Assembly (NCBI GenBank): GCA_944385895.1
Contig: CALWYZ010000001.1
Location: 104,879-168,878 of the forward strand
DNA length: 64,000 nt
Reading direction: 5' to 3'
Source of the DNA: an uncultured Clostridia bacterium
Lineage (GTDB): Bacteria; Bacillota; Clostridia; Oscillospirales; QAKW01
Part shown: positions 53,808 to 61,944 of the stretch, piece after piece
Numbering within the stretch: the first letter of the stretch is position 1
Layout: each line of letters begins with the position of its first letter
Notes under the pieces: model-generated
Databases searched by the model: none
Seen by the model: the letters and a program-made list of their open reading frames with translations, nothing else
Told to the model about the DNA's origin: nothing
Program-made: the position numbers and the translations under genes

Positions 53808-53836
53808 TTGCATTATTAAAACAGTTTTGATATTAT
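53808..53836 (+). promoter_or_regulatory. Ferredoxin gene promoter
   Basis: TTGCAT (53808-53813) and TATTAT (53831-53836) are separated by 17 bases, 29 bases before the ferredoxin ATG. Confidence 0.65.
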
Positions 53837-53838
53837 AA

Positions 53839-54036
<198 letters not shown>

Positions 54037-54053
54037 TTCATTTTTATATAACA

Positions 54054-54096
54054 CACTCCGGAGCGTCTATTCAGGCGCTCCGGAGTTGTTTTTTAT
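54054..54096 (+). terminator. Terminator of the ferredoxin gene
   Basis: CTCCGGAGCG (54056-54065) pairs with CGCTCCGGAG (54076-54085) around a 10-base loop, followed by TTGTTTTTT. Confidence 0.93.
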
Positions 54097-54137
54097 AAAT
54101 TAGCAACCATAGGTTGCGTATTGTAAATAAAAATGTA

Positions 54138-54166
54138 TTGTAACAGTTCTGCGCGTAATATATAAT
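54138..54166 (+). promoter_or_regulatory. Promoter of the XRE membrane regulator
   Basis: TTGTAA (54138-54143) and TATAAT (54161-54166) have a 17-base spacer, with a short leader to the ATG at 54197. Confidence 0.7.
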
Positions 54167-54196
54167 TGTAGTATCAAAATACAGGAGATAAAGCCT

Positions 54197-54883
54197 ATGA
54201 ATTTAGAAATGGGAAAAAGATTATCCGCATACCGCAAGAATAAAAATCTATCTCAGGAACAGCTTGCCCAGCGGCTGGGAGTATCGCGTCAGGCAGTGTC
54301 AAAATGGGAGCGAGCAGAATCATCGCCCGATACGGATAACCTGATTATGCTTTCCCAAATTTACGGCGTTACACTTGACCAGCTTATAAACGGAACGGAC
54401 GATAGAATAGGGAATAATGGCCAATCTGATAATAATGATAAACAATGCTGTGCCGATAAAGAAAATAAAGATGGATTTTTACTTGAAAACACAATTGATA
54501 GGTCATGTGATTCAACTTTGCAGCAAGACAAAACAGACAATTCAAAAGATGATTCATATAAAAATTCCGGCGGATTAATAAAAAAATTAAAAGAATTCCC
54601 GTATCCGGTCATATGTGTGATACTATATCTGATATTCGGATTTTATGATATCTTAGGAGGCTGGGGTTTAGCTTGGATAGTCTTCTTCACAATACCGCTT
54701 TATTATACTTTTATTGACGCAGTCAGTAAAAAAGATGCCTCTGAGTTTGTGTATCCTGTACTTATAGTTATGATTTATCTGATATGTGGGTTTGGCTATT
54801 CCAACTGGCATCCGTCATGGATAGTTTTTTTGACAATTCCGATATATTATTTTATTGTTGATATTATAAAAAGTAAAGACTGA
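54197..54883 (+). CDS. XRE-family regulator with C-terminal membrane domain
   Basis: A 228-residue protein. An N-terminal helix-turn-helix (about 6-60, RLSAYRKNKNLSQEQLAQRL and VSRQAVSKWERAESSPD) is joined by a polar Asn/Asp/Lys-rich linker (about 68-130) to two pairs of hydrophobic helices with a repeated pattern (ILGGWGLAWIVFFTIPLYY and NWHPSWIVFLTIPIYY). Membrane-tethered XRE regulators of this kind are common in Firmicutes; the inducer is unknown. It lies alone between two terminators. Confidence 0.85.
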   Translation: MNLEMGKRLSAYRKNKNLSQEQLAQRLGVSRQAVSKWERAESSPDTDNLIMLSQIYGVTLDQLINGTDDRIGNNGQSDNNDKQCCADKENKDGFLLENTIDRSCDSTLQQDKTDNSKDDSYKNSGGLIKKLKEFPYPVICVILYLIFGFYDILGGWGLAWIVFFTIPLYYTFIDAVSKKDASEFVYPVLIVMIYLICGFGYSNWHPSWIVFLTIPIYYFIVDIIKSKD

Positions 54884-54917
54884 AAAAGCGGTGTGCAGTA
54901 TGCACGCCGCTTTTTTA
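54884..54917. terminator. Terminator between the XRE gene and the CDF gene
   Basis: AAAAGCGGTGTGCA pairs with TGCACGCCGCTTTT (with a G-T pair), with a T-run on the plus side and an A-run on the minus side. It serves both convergent genes. Confidence 0.88.
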
Positions 54918-56084
54918 ATTGCAGTAGTTTCTGTCAAAAGTTATTATAGTGTTACAGTTTTCATGTATTTTGGATATCTCACTGTCTATTTTTTCTTTGA
55001 TTTCTTTATCGGTAAGTTTTATATCAGACGGAACAACTGTGTCAAAAATAAGGTTGGTATGTGTAGGACCTGCAACAACACGAAAATCATGCAGAGAGAG
55101 CCCCGGATCTATTTCTGACAGAATAGCTGCTGTATCTTTTTTTAATGCGGTCACATAGGGATCGTCAATAATGACAGGATCTATATGTATAACCATTTCA
55201 AGTCCCATTTCATTTTTGAATTCATGCTCGATATTGTCTATCATATCATGGCTTTTGAGCATATCTTCTTTTGCCGACACCTCTGCGTGCAGAGTTGCAA
55301 AAATTCTGCCCGGACCGTAATTATGGACAACAAGATCATGTATTCCTATTATTCCGTCGTGAGCAAGAGTTCGTGAATAGATCTCTTCCACAAGCTCCTT
55401 TTCGGGCGGCTGTCCGAGAAGCGGGTCCAGTGTTTCGCGAATCAGCCCCACACCGGAAACTATAATAAACAGCGATACTGCCACTCCTGTGTATCCGTCA
55501 ATATTTACACCCGATACCGCAAAAATTACCGTTGACAAAAGTACAGCAAAGGTTGTCAAAACATCATTTCTGCTGTCTGCCGACGCTGCTGAAAATGTTG
55601 CAGACCCGGTTAATTTCTTTAATTTTTTATAGAATGCCGACAGCCACAGCTTTGCGGCAATAGATATAGTAAGTACGGCTATTGAGAGCCAGGAAAACTG
55701 TATCGTTTCAGGCTGTATTATCCTTTGGATAGATGATTTTATCAATGTAAAACCAAGGAGAAGTACTATAAAAGACATCAGAAGCCCGCTTATATATTCC
55801 ACTCTGCCGTGTCCGTATGGATGCTCGCTGTCAGGTTTTTTGCCGGACAGCTTAAAGCCTATGAGTGTAATAATGCTCGACGCGGCGTCCGTCAAATTGT
55901 TTACTGCGTCCGCCACAAGAGCGACACTGTGAAAAGCAATACCTGCCGCAGCTTTGCCAAGTGCAAGCAAAAAATTGACTGTTATCCCGCAGGCTCCGCC
56001 TACTGTGCCGTATCTTATGCGTTTTTCTTTACTATTAATATCCGCTTTTTCAATAAAGGTTTTTATAATAAAGTCTGTAACCGT
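54915..56084 (-). CDS. Cation diffusion facilitator transporter, apparent ACG start
   Basis: A CDF-family exporter of divalent metals (Zn2+, Mn2+, Co2+ or Fe2+). Family features: SVALVADAVNNLTDAASS with the metal-site Asp residues, HPYGHGR, and a C-terminal cytosolic domain. From the first standard start (TTG at 55970) the protein is 351 residues but lacks the first helix. The frame continues upstream with RYGTVGGACGITVNFLLALGK, clearly the natural N-terminus, giving 389 residues from an ACG at 56084 that lies 6 bases after GGAGGG, with a stop just upstream. ACG initiation, an ATT further in, or a damaged ATG are the alternatives. It is the third gene of the hprK operon. Confidence 0.82.
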   Translation of the reverse strand, partial: TVTDFIIKTFIEKADINSKEKRIRYGTVGGACGITVNFLLALGKAAAGIAFHSVALVADAVNNLTDAASSIITLIGFKLSGKKPDSEHPYGHGRVEYISGLLMSFIVLLLGFTLIKSSIQRIIQPETIQFSWLSIAVLTISIAAKLWLSAFYKKLKKLTGSATFSAASADSRNDVLTTFAVLLSTVIFAVSGVNIDGYTGVAVSLFIIVSGVGLIRETLDPLLGQPPEKELVEEIYSRTLAHDGIIGIHDLVVHNYGPGRIFATLHAEVSAKEDMLKSHDMIDNIEHEFKNEMGLEMVIHIDPVIIDDPYVTALKKDTAAILSEIDPGLSLHDFRVVAGPTHTNLIFDTVVPSDIKLTDKEIKEKIDSEISKIHENCNTIITFDRNYCN

Positions 56085-56116
56085 AAATATCCCTCCGATT
56101 TAATTCAACGGCATAA

Positions 56117-57073
56117 TTAAAGTTGTCTGTTTAAAAGTGCGGCGCCTACTATTCCGGCATCATTTCCAAGTTTTGCAATGCAAACTTTTGTGCAGCTATC
56201 ACTGTGTCTGGAAAACATCTCATTGCTTATAATCTGATTTATAGGCTTTAAAAGATAGTCTCCTTCTTTTGAAATGCCTCCGCCTATGCATAATACCTGA
56301 GGCTGAAGTATATTAATTACGTCAATAAGACCCGTTGCAACTGCACGCAGATACTTTTCTACAACGTATATAGCAGTATGATCGCCGCGTCTCATCGCAT
56401 CAAAAGAGGTAAGCCCGTTTACATTGTCAAGACTGCCTTTGGCAATTTCCCACATTATTGAATTTCTGTCTGTAAGCATCTGTTCTTTTGTAAGACGGAT
56501 AAGACCGGTAACAGATGCATATGCTTCCCAGCATCCGCGTCTGCCGCAGCTGCACTGCCAGCCGTCGCGCTCTATTACTATATGACCGAATTCTCCGCCT
56601 TTATTATTAAAACCGGAATAGATTTTACCGTTAATTATCATTCCGCCGCCGACGCCTGTGCCCAGAGTAATTGTGACACTGTCCTTTGTTCCTTTTGCTG
56701 CACCGGCCATATACTCAGCAAAAGCAGCTACATTCGCATCGTTTTCAAGAAAGACCTTTTTGCCGGGCAACTGCTCGCCTACGAGCTTGACTAGCGGAGT
56801 ACGGTCAAATCCCAGATTGCCTGCAAAATCGACGATGCCGTTTATCGGATCGATGGCGCCGGGAGAACCGATACCTACGCTTTCGATATCGTCCATGGAA
56901 AGTCCTGCCTCCATGACAGCGCTTTTTGCGGCCTTTGCGATGCTTGACACAATTGCCTGTACACCATTTTTTGCGTTTGTGGGCACGGAATATTTGCTTA
57001 CAATTTCGAATTTTTCGTTTACTACACCTGCAGCGGCATTTGTACCGCCCAGATCAATGCCAAGATAGTACAT
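56117..57073 (-). CDS. ROK family sugar kinase (probable glucokinase)
   Basis: A 318-residue cytosolic kinase. The N-terminal ATP motif GIDLGGTNAAAG, the sugar-contacting ENDANVAAFAEY and the ROK zinc signature CSCGRRGCWEAY are all present, with GTGVGGGMI for the phosphate. Substrate is probably glucose, but N-acetyl sugars are possible. It lies 15 bases after hprK, so the phosphotransferase-system regulator and a non-PTS kinase are co-expressed. Confidence 0.92.
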   Translation of the reverse strand: MYYLGIDLGGTNAAAGVVNEKFEIVSKYSVPTNAKNGVQAIVSSIAKAAKSAVMEAGLSMDDIESVGIGSPGAIDPINGIVDFAGNLGFDRTPLVKLVGEQLPGKKVFLENDANVAAFAEYMAGAAKGTKDSVTITLGTGVGGGMIINGKIYSGFNNKGGEFGHIVIERDGWQCSCGRRGCWEAYASVTGLIRLTKEQMLTDRNSIMWEIAKGSLDNVNGLTSFDAMRRGDHTAIYVVEKYLRAVATGLIDVINILQPQVLCIGGGISKEGDYLLKPINQIISNEMFSRHSDSCTKVCIAKLGNDAGIVGAALLNRQL

Positions 57074-57088
57074 GTTTATCTCCTTTAA

Positions 57089-58039
57089 TTATTTTCCTTC
57101 AGCATTTTTCAGCTGTCTTTCCATATCGTCAAGAATTTTTTTGTTCAATTCCTCAGCGGCGTTATAACCCATGCGGCGCTGGCGGTTGTTCATTGCCGCG
57201 ACTTCAAGTATTATAGCAAGGTTTCTGCCGGGCTTGACGGGAATAGTCAAAGAGGGAAGCTTGACCCCCAAAATATCGGTATATTGAGTGTCCATACCGA
57301 ATCTGTCATACGATTTACTGGTGTCCCAGTTTTCAATATTCACGATCATATCTATATTAGCCTGCTCAAGTACGGCGCCAATACCAAAAATTCTTCTGAC
57401 ATTAATAATACCTATGCCGCGCAGCTCTATAAAGTAGCGTATTAGTTCCGGCGCTGTCCCCACAAGATTTGTAGACGTGGTTTTTTTGATGATGACAGCA
57501 TCGTCCGCTACCAGCTGATGCCCGCGTTTTACAAGCTCTATTGCGGTTTCGCTTTTTCCGACTCCGCTCTCGCCCATCAGCAGTATTCCCTCTCCGTATA
57601 CTTCTACAAGCACACCATGGCGAGTGATCTGAGGTCCGAGCTTTGTATTCATATAATATATTATCTGGCTTGAAAAAGAAGAGGTATGTTTTTCTGTGCG
57701 TAAAAGCGGAATTTCATGGGCTTTTGCAAGCTCTATAAGGTCATCCGGTACATCGAGGTTACGAGTTATTATAAGACAGGGAAAGTTATAAGAAAAAAAC
57801 CTGTCTATATTTGATCGACGTCTGGTGCTTTCAAGCTCCATTAAATAATCGTGCTCCACCATTCCGAATATCTGTATGCGTGTCTCATCAAAATGATTGA
57901 AATATCCGGCTATCTGGAGGGCAGGACGGTTAATGTCGGTGTTATTTATCGGAAGGTCTTGCTTTGAATCGGGCAAATATACAATTTCAAGCTTTAGATC
58001 TTTTATTAGCGTTTTAAGGCTGAGCTCGCTTTTTTCCAT
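57089..58039 (-). CDS. hprK: HPr kinase/phosphorylase
   Basis: It phosphorylates and dephosphorylates HPr at Ser46, setting carbon catabolite repression through CcpA. The 316-residue protein has the N-terminal domain, conserved His141 in TRHGVLVEVYGEG, Walker A GESGVGKS (156-163) and the HprK signature LRGIGIINVRRIFG. Length is normal. AAGGAGG precedes the ATG. It is the first gene of the operon with the ROK kinase and the CDF transporter. Confidence 0.96.
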   Translation of the reverse strand: MEKSELSLKTLIKDLKLEIVYLPDSKQDLPINNTDINRPALQIAGYFNHFDETRIQIFGMVEHDYLMELESTRRRSNIDRFFSYNFPCLIITRNLDVPDDLIELAKAHEIPLLRTEKHTSSFSSQIIYYMNTKLGPQITRHGVLVEVYGEGILLMGESGVGKSETAIELVKRGHQLVADDAVIIKKTTSTNLVGTAPELIRYFIELRGIGIINVRRIFGIGAVLEQANIDMIVNIENWDTSKSYDRFGMDTQYTDILGVKLPSLTIPVKPGRNLAIILEVAAMNNRQRRMGYNAAEELNKKILDDMERQLKNAEGK

Positions 58040-58070
58040 ATTTTATAACCTCCTTATTTTAATATTTCTA

Positions 58071-58099
58071 ATTATAACAGATAAAAAAAGTATATTCAA
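58071..58099 (-). promoter_or_regulatory. hprK operon promoter
   Basis: Minus-strand TTGAAT (58099-58094) and TATAAT (58076-58071), 17-base spacer, about 32 bases before the hprK ATG. Confidence 0.75.
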
Positions 58100-58127
58100 T
58101 AAAAAACAAATTTAAAATAAAAAACAC

Positions 58128-58156
58128 TTGCTTTTTGCTATACGGTATGGTACAAT
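58128..58156 (+). promoter_or_regulatory. rpmB promoter
   Basis: TTGCTT (58128-58133) and TACAAT (58151-58156), 17-base spacer, upstream of the L28 gene. Confidence 0.7.
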
Positions 58157-58189
58157 GAGGCTTGTAAAAAAATTGGGAGGTGTATAATT

Positions 58190-58378
58190 ATGGCAAAATG
58201 TGATGTTTGCGGCAAGGGTGTTACTTTCGGAAATAAAGTGTCCCACTCACACAGAAGAAGTAACAGAGCTTTCAAGCCTAATGTTATGCGCGTTAAAGCC
58301 GTGGTAAACGGAACGCCTAAGCATATTTATGTCTGTACCAGATGCCTCCGTTCCGGCAAAGTTCAAAGAGCGGTGTGA
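58190..58378 (+). CDS. rpmB: 50S ribosomal protein L28
   Basis: A 62-residue large-subunit protein with CDVCGKGVTFGNKVSHSHRR at the start and YVCTRCLRSGKV at the end. The two CxxC pairs mean it is the zinc-binding (C+) form. Length and the GGGAGG binding site are typical. The gene is monocistronic. Confidence 0.97.
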   Translation: MAKCDVCGKGVTFGNKVSHSHRRSNRAFKPNVMRVKAVVNGTPKHIYVCTRCLRSGKVQRAV

Positions 58379-58399
58379 TCTGAGTAGTCGATATGTATT

Positions 58400-58425
58400 C
58401 CCGATGCGGCAGCATCGGGATATTT
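58400..58425 (+). terminator. Terminator after rpmB
   Basis: CCCGATGC pairs with GCATCGGG around GGCA, followed by ATATTTTATTT. The T-run is interrupted, so it may be partial. Confidence 0.7.
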
Positions 58426-58465
58426 TATTTATAAAACGCTTGTAAGCTAAGTTAAAGAGGTTTGT

Positions 58466-59371
58466 ATGTTGAAGGGTAATGAGAAAACAGGCATGCTTGC
58501 TGCATTTATCTCTAATTTAATATTCGGTATGAGCAATTTTTTCTCAGTTATAGCATTGAAGTATACTGAGCCTATGGTCGTATTATCTTTAAGATTTACA
58601 GCTGCATTTTTTATAATATGTGTATTGCGTGTATGTGGATTGGTAAAAATAAATTTAAAAAGCAAACATAAGCCTGGTCTTATTTTAATGTGTATTGCTC
58701 AGCCCTTTGTATATTTTATATGTGAGCTTTACGGTATATCTCTTACTTCTTCTGCAATGTCGGGAGTTATAGTTTCAATGACTCCGGTCGCAGTTATCGT
58801 TTTGTCGTCTATATTTTTAAAAGAAAAAGCAAATTGGAGGCAAGTTTTGTTTGCTTTTATTTCCGTTATAGGAGTAATTGCAGTTAATATTTTAAATGAC
58901 AGCAGCGGGCAAAACTATATAGCCGGAATAATAATTCTTCTTGTTGCGGTTATTGCTGCGGCAGTATTTAATATTCTCAGTCGCAAAGAGGCAGAGAACT
59001 TTTCTCCTATGGAACGTGTATATGTAATGTTTGGTATATCTACAATAGGTTTTAATATCGTTTGTTTTGGACTGTATTCAGGAAAGTATTTTAATATGTT
59101 GAAAAATGCATTTTTACATACAGAATTTCTAGTTGCTATTTTATATCTTTCAGTTATATCATCAATAGTTGCATTTTTTCTGTATAATTATGCGACTTCA
59201 CATGTAGATGTGATAAAGGCCAGTTCTTTTTCAAACATCATTCCGGTTGTATCAATAGTATCGGGAATTGCTTTGCTCAAAGAGAATTTTAATATCAAAC
59301 AAATAATATGTTCTTTATTTATAATAATGGGCGTTTGGGGAGTAAATTATTTTGGCTTGAGAAAAATTTAA
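58466..59371 (+). CDS. EamA/DMT family transporter
   Basis: A 301-residue membrane protein with about ten helices in two homologous halves. SNLIFGMSNFFSVIALKYTEPMVVLSLRF begins the first half, and the second half has SPMERVYVMFGIS and ASSFSNIIPVVSIVSGIALLKE, the EamA end-of-repeat motif. Members export metabolites such as amino acids or nucleosides; the substrate is unknown. Coding here is noticeably AT-rich compared with the upstream genes. An AAAGAGG element precedes the start. Confidence 0.9.
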   Translation: MLKGNEKTGMLAAFISNLIFGMSNFFSVIALKYTEPMVVLSLRFTAAFFIICVLRVCGLVKINLKSKHKPGLILMCIAQPFVYFICELYGISLTSSAMSGVIVSMTPVAVIVLSSIFLKEKANWRQVLFAFISVIGVIAVNILNDSSGQNYIAGIIILLVAVIAAAVFNILSRKEAENFSPMERVYVMFGISTIGFNIVCFGLYSGKYFNMLKNAFLHTEFLVAILYLSVISSIVAFFLYNYATSHVDVIKASSFSNIIPVVSIVSGIALLKENFNIKQIICSLFIIMGVWGVNYFGLRKI

Positions 59372-59604
59372 TTTCAAACGACTTAAATTTCCTTTATATC
59401 GTGTAAAAGACTTTTCTGTAAATTGTATAAATAGATGCCTGTTAGCTAAAGCAGGAAATTGCTGTTTTTATATATTTTGCTTTTAAGAAAATCCATATTA
59501 AAACAATTTGCAGACACAAAAGAAAAAATAATTTTTTTATTATATGTGACATTGGATAGAGATATAATAACCTTATAAATTAGAGTTTAAAAAGGAGCAA
59601 AACC

Positions 59605-60114
59605 ATGAATCTGATTTTAAGTGACAGGCCGTTTGATATACCTGTGGATAAACATACTACGGAATTTATCGACCTATCAAGGCTAAAAATTTCAAACTGT
59701 ATCGGGTGCTTTGGATGCTGGACGAAAACTCCGGGCAAATGTGTCATTCGAGATGATGCTGTAAAGGTTTATCCAAAGATCGCCGCAAGTGACAGGGTTT
59801 TGTATATCAGTAAAGTGAAATACGGAAGCTACGATACGGTAATGAAAACTATGTTGGAGCGTGCAATTCCTGTTCAGCAGGCATTTATTCGGCTGTTGCA
59901 CGGAGAAACACATCATGTTCAGCGTGCTGTCGCGGCAAAGCGGGCGACGATTATAGGCTACGGGGATATTTCTGATGAGGAAAAGGAAATTTTTACACAG
60001 CTTATCGGAAGAAATGCCAAAAATATGTGTTTTGAGCAATATCGAGTGATTTTTTCGCAGGAAAATGAATTAGACCAGGTTGTGAGAAAAGAGGTGCTAT
60101 CATGGGGAAAATAA
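59605..60114 (+). CDS. Flavodoxin-fold NAD(P)H oxidoreductase-like protein lacking the N-terminal phosphate loop
   Basis: A 169-residue protein. LKISNCIGCFGCWTKTPGKCVIRDD (from about residue 28) is the cysteine-bearing segment of iron-sulfur or FMN-dependent flavodoxin-fold oxidoreductases, and KYGSYDTVMKTMLERAIPVQQ is the following FMN-site loop. The usual first strand and GSPR-type phosphate loop are absent; instead it starts MNLILSDRPFDIP. The next gene, overlapping by 13 bases, does carry a GSPR loop but lacks the cysteine segment, suggesting the two act together. AAAGGAG precedes the ATG. Confidence 0.75.
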   Translation: MNLILSDRPFDIPVDKHTTEFIDLSRLKISNCIGCFGCWTKTPGKCVIRDDAVKVYPKIAASDRVLYISKVKYGSYDTVMKTMLERAIPVQQAFIRLLHGETHHVQRAVAAKRATIIGYGDISDEEKEIFTQLIGRNAKNMCFEQYRVIFSQENELDQVVRKEVLSWGK

Positions 60115-60710
60115 TGATTATTAATGGAAGCCCGCGTGCGCCTAAGTCCAATTCCAAGCAATATGCGGATCTGTTTGCAAAGAGCTGTACCATTCCTACG
60201 CAATATTTTAATATTACAAAAAATAATCATTTAGAGCTTTGCAACATTATGGGAGATTTTACAGAGGTTTTACTTATATTTCCCCTTTATGCTGATGGAA
60301 TCCCTGTAACACTTATGAATTTTTTAAAAACGCTGGAGCAAAATCCGCCCAAACAAAAGCCGCGTATTTCCGTTTTGATTAACTGCGGTTTTTTTGAACC
60401 GGAGCAAAATGACATTGCTGTAAAAATGGTGCGCTTTTTCTGCAAAAAACAGGGTTATCCCTTTGGATCGCTTTTAAGGATCGGAGGCGGAGAGGCTTTT
60501 TTGACTACTCCGTTAAAAGTGTTTGTGACACGAAAGATAAAAAAGTTGGCAATTGCTGTCTCGGAGGGCAAAAACGAAAACCTGAAAGTAACCATGCCCA
60601 TTACAAAGAAAATGTTTGTGAAAGCTTCAACAAGCTATTGGGAAAACTATGGAAAAAGAAACGGAATTACACCGGAGCAGATGTCTACAATGGAGATCGA
60701 AAAAGAATAG
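60102..60710 (+). CDS. Flavodoxin-fold protein with GSPR loop, partner of the upstream gene
   Basis: A 202-residue protein beginning KIMIINGSPRAPKSNSKQYADL, the FMN phosphate-binding loop of NAD(P)H-dependent oxidoreductases. LLIFPLYADGIPVTLMNFLKTLEQ continues the fold, and the C-terminal part is basic (RKIKKLAIAVSEGKNENLK). It lacks the CxxCxxC segment that the upstream protein carries. The 13-base overlap indicates coupled translation. Redox partner and substrate are unknown. Confidence 0.78.
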   Translation: MGKIMIINGSPRAPKSNSKQYADLFAKSCTIPTQYFNITKNNHLELCNIMGDFTEVLLIFPLYADGIPVTLMNFLKTLEQNPPKQKPRISVLINCGFFEPEQNDIAVKMVRFFCKKQGYPFGSLLRIGGGEAFLTTPLKVFVTRKIKKLAIAVSEGKNENLKVTMPITKKMFVKASTSYWENYGKRNGITPEQMSTMEIEKE

Positions 60711-61360
60711 CAGATCAAAATTGTTTTATAAATATTTATTATATCTACATTAAATCAAACTGTGTTTCAAATCCAAAATAAATATTTATAACTTGTAAAT
60801 TTGATGCTTTACCCTTGCGGCAGGGAAGATAAAATGACAGTCTGTATGCTTTGCACAAGTAATAAGAACCTGTAAAAATGTGATTATAATTAAAAAAAGT
60901 TCCAGTATCTTATATCATAGGATACTCAAACTAGGGGGCAACGCATATGATGCTTCAATTCAACTAAAGTGAAATTTAAAAAGATGTCATTGATTTTTAA
61001 ATCAAGTATTCTGCTTGACATTTACCTATTATGGCTGTATTTTTGTTTATGCAAATTATAGCTTTCGCAAAAGCCTACAAAATGAAAATTCCGATAAAGT
61101 TAGAAAATACAAGCTATGCAGGCATTTCCAGCTAATTATGTAATTTATAAATTGATAATAAATTATTTATTTTATTGATGTAAATGCAGAAAAATTTTAT
61201 ATTGATTTTATTTTTTCAATGTGTTAGAATACTTAAGTATTACCAATAAAATTTATATGAATTTCAAATTGTATATATTATGTTTTGCAAACCATATTTG
61301 CATCGCATTTTTCATGTATGTTTTAGTTATAACGAAATTTTTTGTTGTGCTAATAAATGC
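60711..61360. other. AT-rich region without recognisable genes
   Basis: About 650 bases with no coding frame that looks real, no tRNA and no strong terminator. A short dyad, ACCCTTGCGGCAGGGA (60811-60826), recalls MerR-family operators but is not placed in a clear promoter. A leftover of an older insertion is possible because decayed tRNA copies begin right after it. Confidence 0.6.
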
Positions 61361-61403
61361 GCAGAAGTATTGAAGTTGTAAAAACGGGGCTGACTTTAAA
61401 ATT
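61361..61403 (+). pseudogene. Decayed tRNA-Ser-like copy 1 (5' half)
   Basis: Aligned without gaps to the start of the intact tRNA-Ser at 61740, 30 of the first 40 positions match by my count, covering the acceptor strand, D-arm and the CTGACT segment before the anticodon. The anticodon has changed and no matching 3' half is found, so it cannot be a functional tRNA. Confidence 0.55.
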
Positions 61404-61497
61404 TTTGAAAAATTGTCAGTTTTGTCCGCTGAGAATCCATTGTTTCTGCGGGCTTATGCAGTTCGAAAAACCGAATATTTCGCAATTCAAGCCAAAA

Positions 61498-61507
61498 GTT
61501 CTTTCCA
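61498..61507 (+). repeat. GTTCTTTCCA repeat family around the integration site
   Basis: The 10-mer GTTCTTTCCA occurs at 61498, 61678, 61908 and 63237, once with a last-base change at 61665, and inverted at 61924-61933. This clustering within 1.8 kb beside an integrase suggests recombinase arm-type sites, or repeated remnants of an earlier junction. Confidence 0.55.
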
Positions 61508-61540
61508 AAATTTTTGGGAACGATTTTTCGATTGACATAT

Positions 61541-61612
61541 GGAGAGTTGTCCGAGTGGTCGAAGGTGCAGCACTCGAAATCTTGCGGGGAGCTGTCCGTT
61601 TCGTCCACCAAA
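61541..61612 (+). pseudogene. Decayed tRNA-Ser-like copy 2
   Basis: GGAGAGTTGTCCGAGTGGTC and the CTCGAAA anticodon loop (CGA at 61575-61577) are classic tRNA-Ser. However, the anticodon stem has a mismatch, the T-arm is missing and no ACTCTCC strand pairs with the GGAGAGT acceptor end. A CCACCA triplet-like end remains near 61612. It is a degenerate tRNA gene. Confidence 0.7.
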
Positions 61613-61739
61613 AACCTTGTAACCGTGCGGGTTTTACCCGGTTCGAAAATTGAATAAGTTTGCTGTTCTTTCCGTCAGTTCTTTCCAAAGCCCTTTTTCA
61701 TCGAAAAAAAGCGAGGAAAAACAGCGGTTGAGCATATAG

Positions 61740-61828
61740 GGAGCGGTATCGAAGTGGTCATAACGGGCCTGACTCGAAATCAGGTAGTCCTCACGGGCTC
61801 GTGGGTTCGAATCCCACCCGCTCCGCCA
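61740..61828 (+). tRNA. tRNA-Ser (anticodon CGA)
   Basis: It folds as a class II tRNA: acceptor GGAGCGG with CCGCTCC, anticodon stem CCTGA/TCAGG around CTCGAAA (CGA at 61775-61777), a long variable arm, T-stem GTGGG/CCCAC around TTCGAAT, discriminator G, and encoded CCA (61826-61828). It reads UCG codons. Its 3' side faces the integrase gene 117 bases away, so it is the likely attachment site of the element on the right. Confidence 0.95.
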
Positions 61829-61831
61829 TCG

Positions 61832-61870
61832 AAAAATCCAGTAACCATGCGGGTTTCTGGATTTTTCTTT
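61832..61870 (+). terminator. Terminator after tRNA-Ser
   Basis: AAAAATCCAG (61832-61841) pairs with CTGGATTTTT (61857-61866), followed by CTTTTTTT. A related GTAACC-GTGCGGGTTT segment follows decayed copy 2, showing that the tRNA and its terminator were duplicated together. Confidence 0.9.
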
Positions 61871-61904
61871 TTTTGCGCCCGCTCCAAAAATCACCCGATT
61901 TTGG

Positions 61905-61941
61905 GCTGTTCTTTCCATAATTTTGGAAAGAACAGCTTTTT
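61905..61941 (+). terminator. 13-bp hairpin containing inverted GTTCTTTCCA repeats
   Basis: GCTGTTCTTTCCA (61905-61917) pairs perfectly with TGGAAAGAACAGC (61924-61936), six bases apart, then TTTTT. It may be a second terminator protecting the integrase end from tRNA transcription, or a recombinase binding site. Confidence 0.7.
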
Positions 61942-61944
61942 GCT

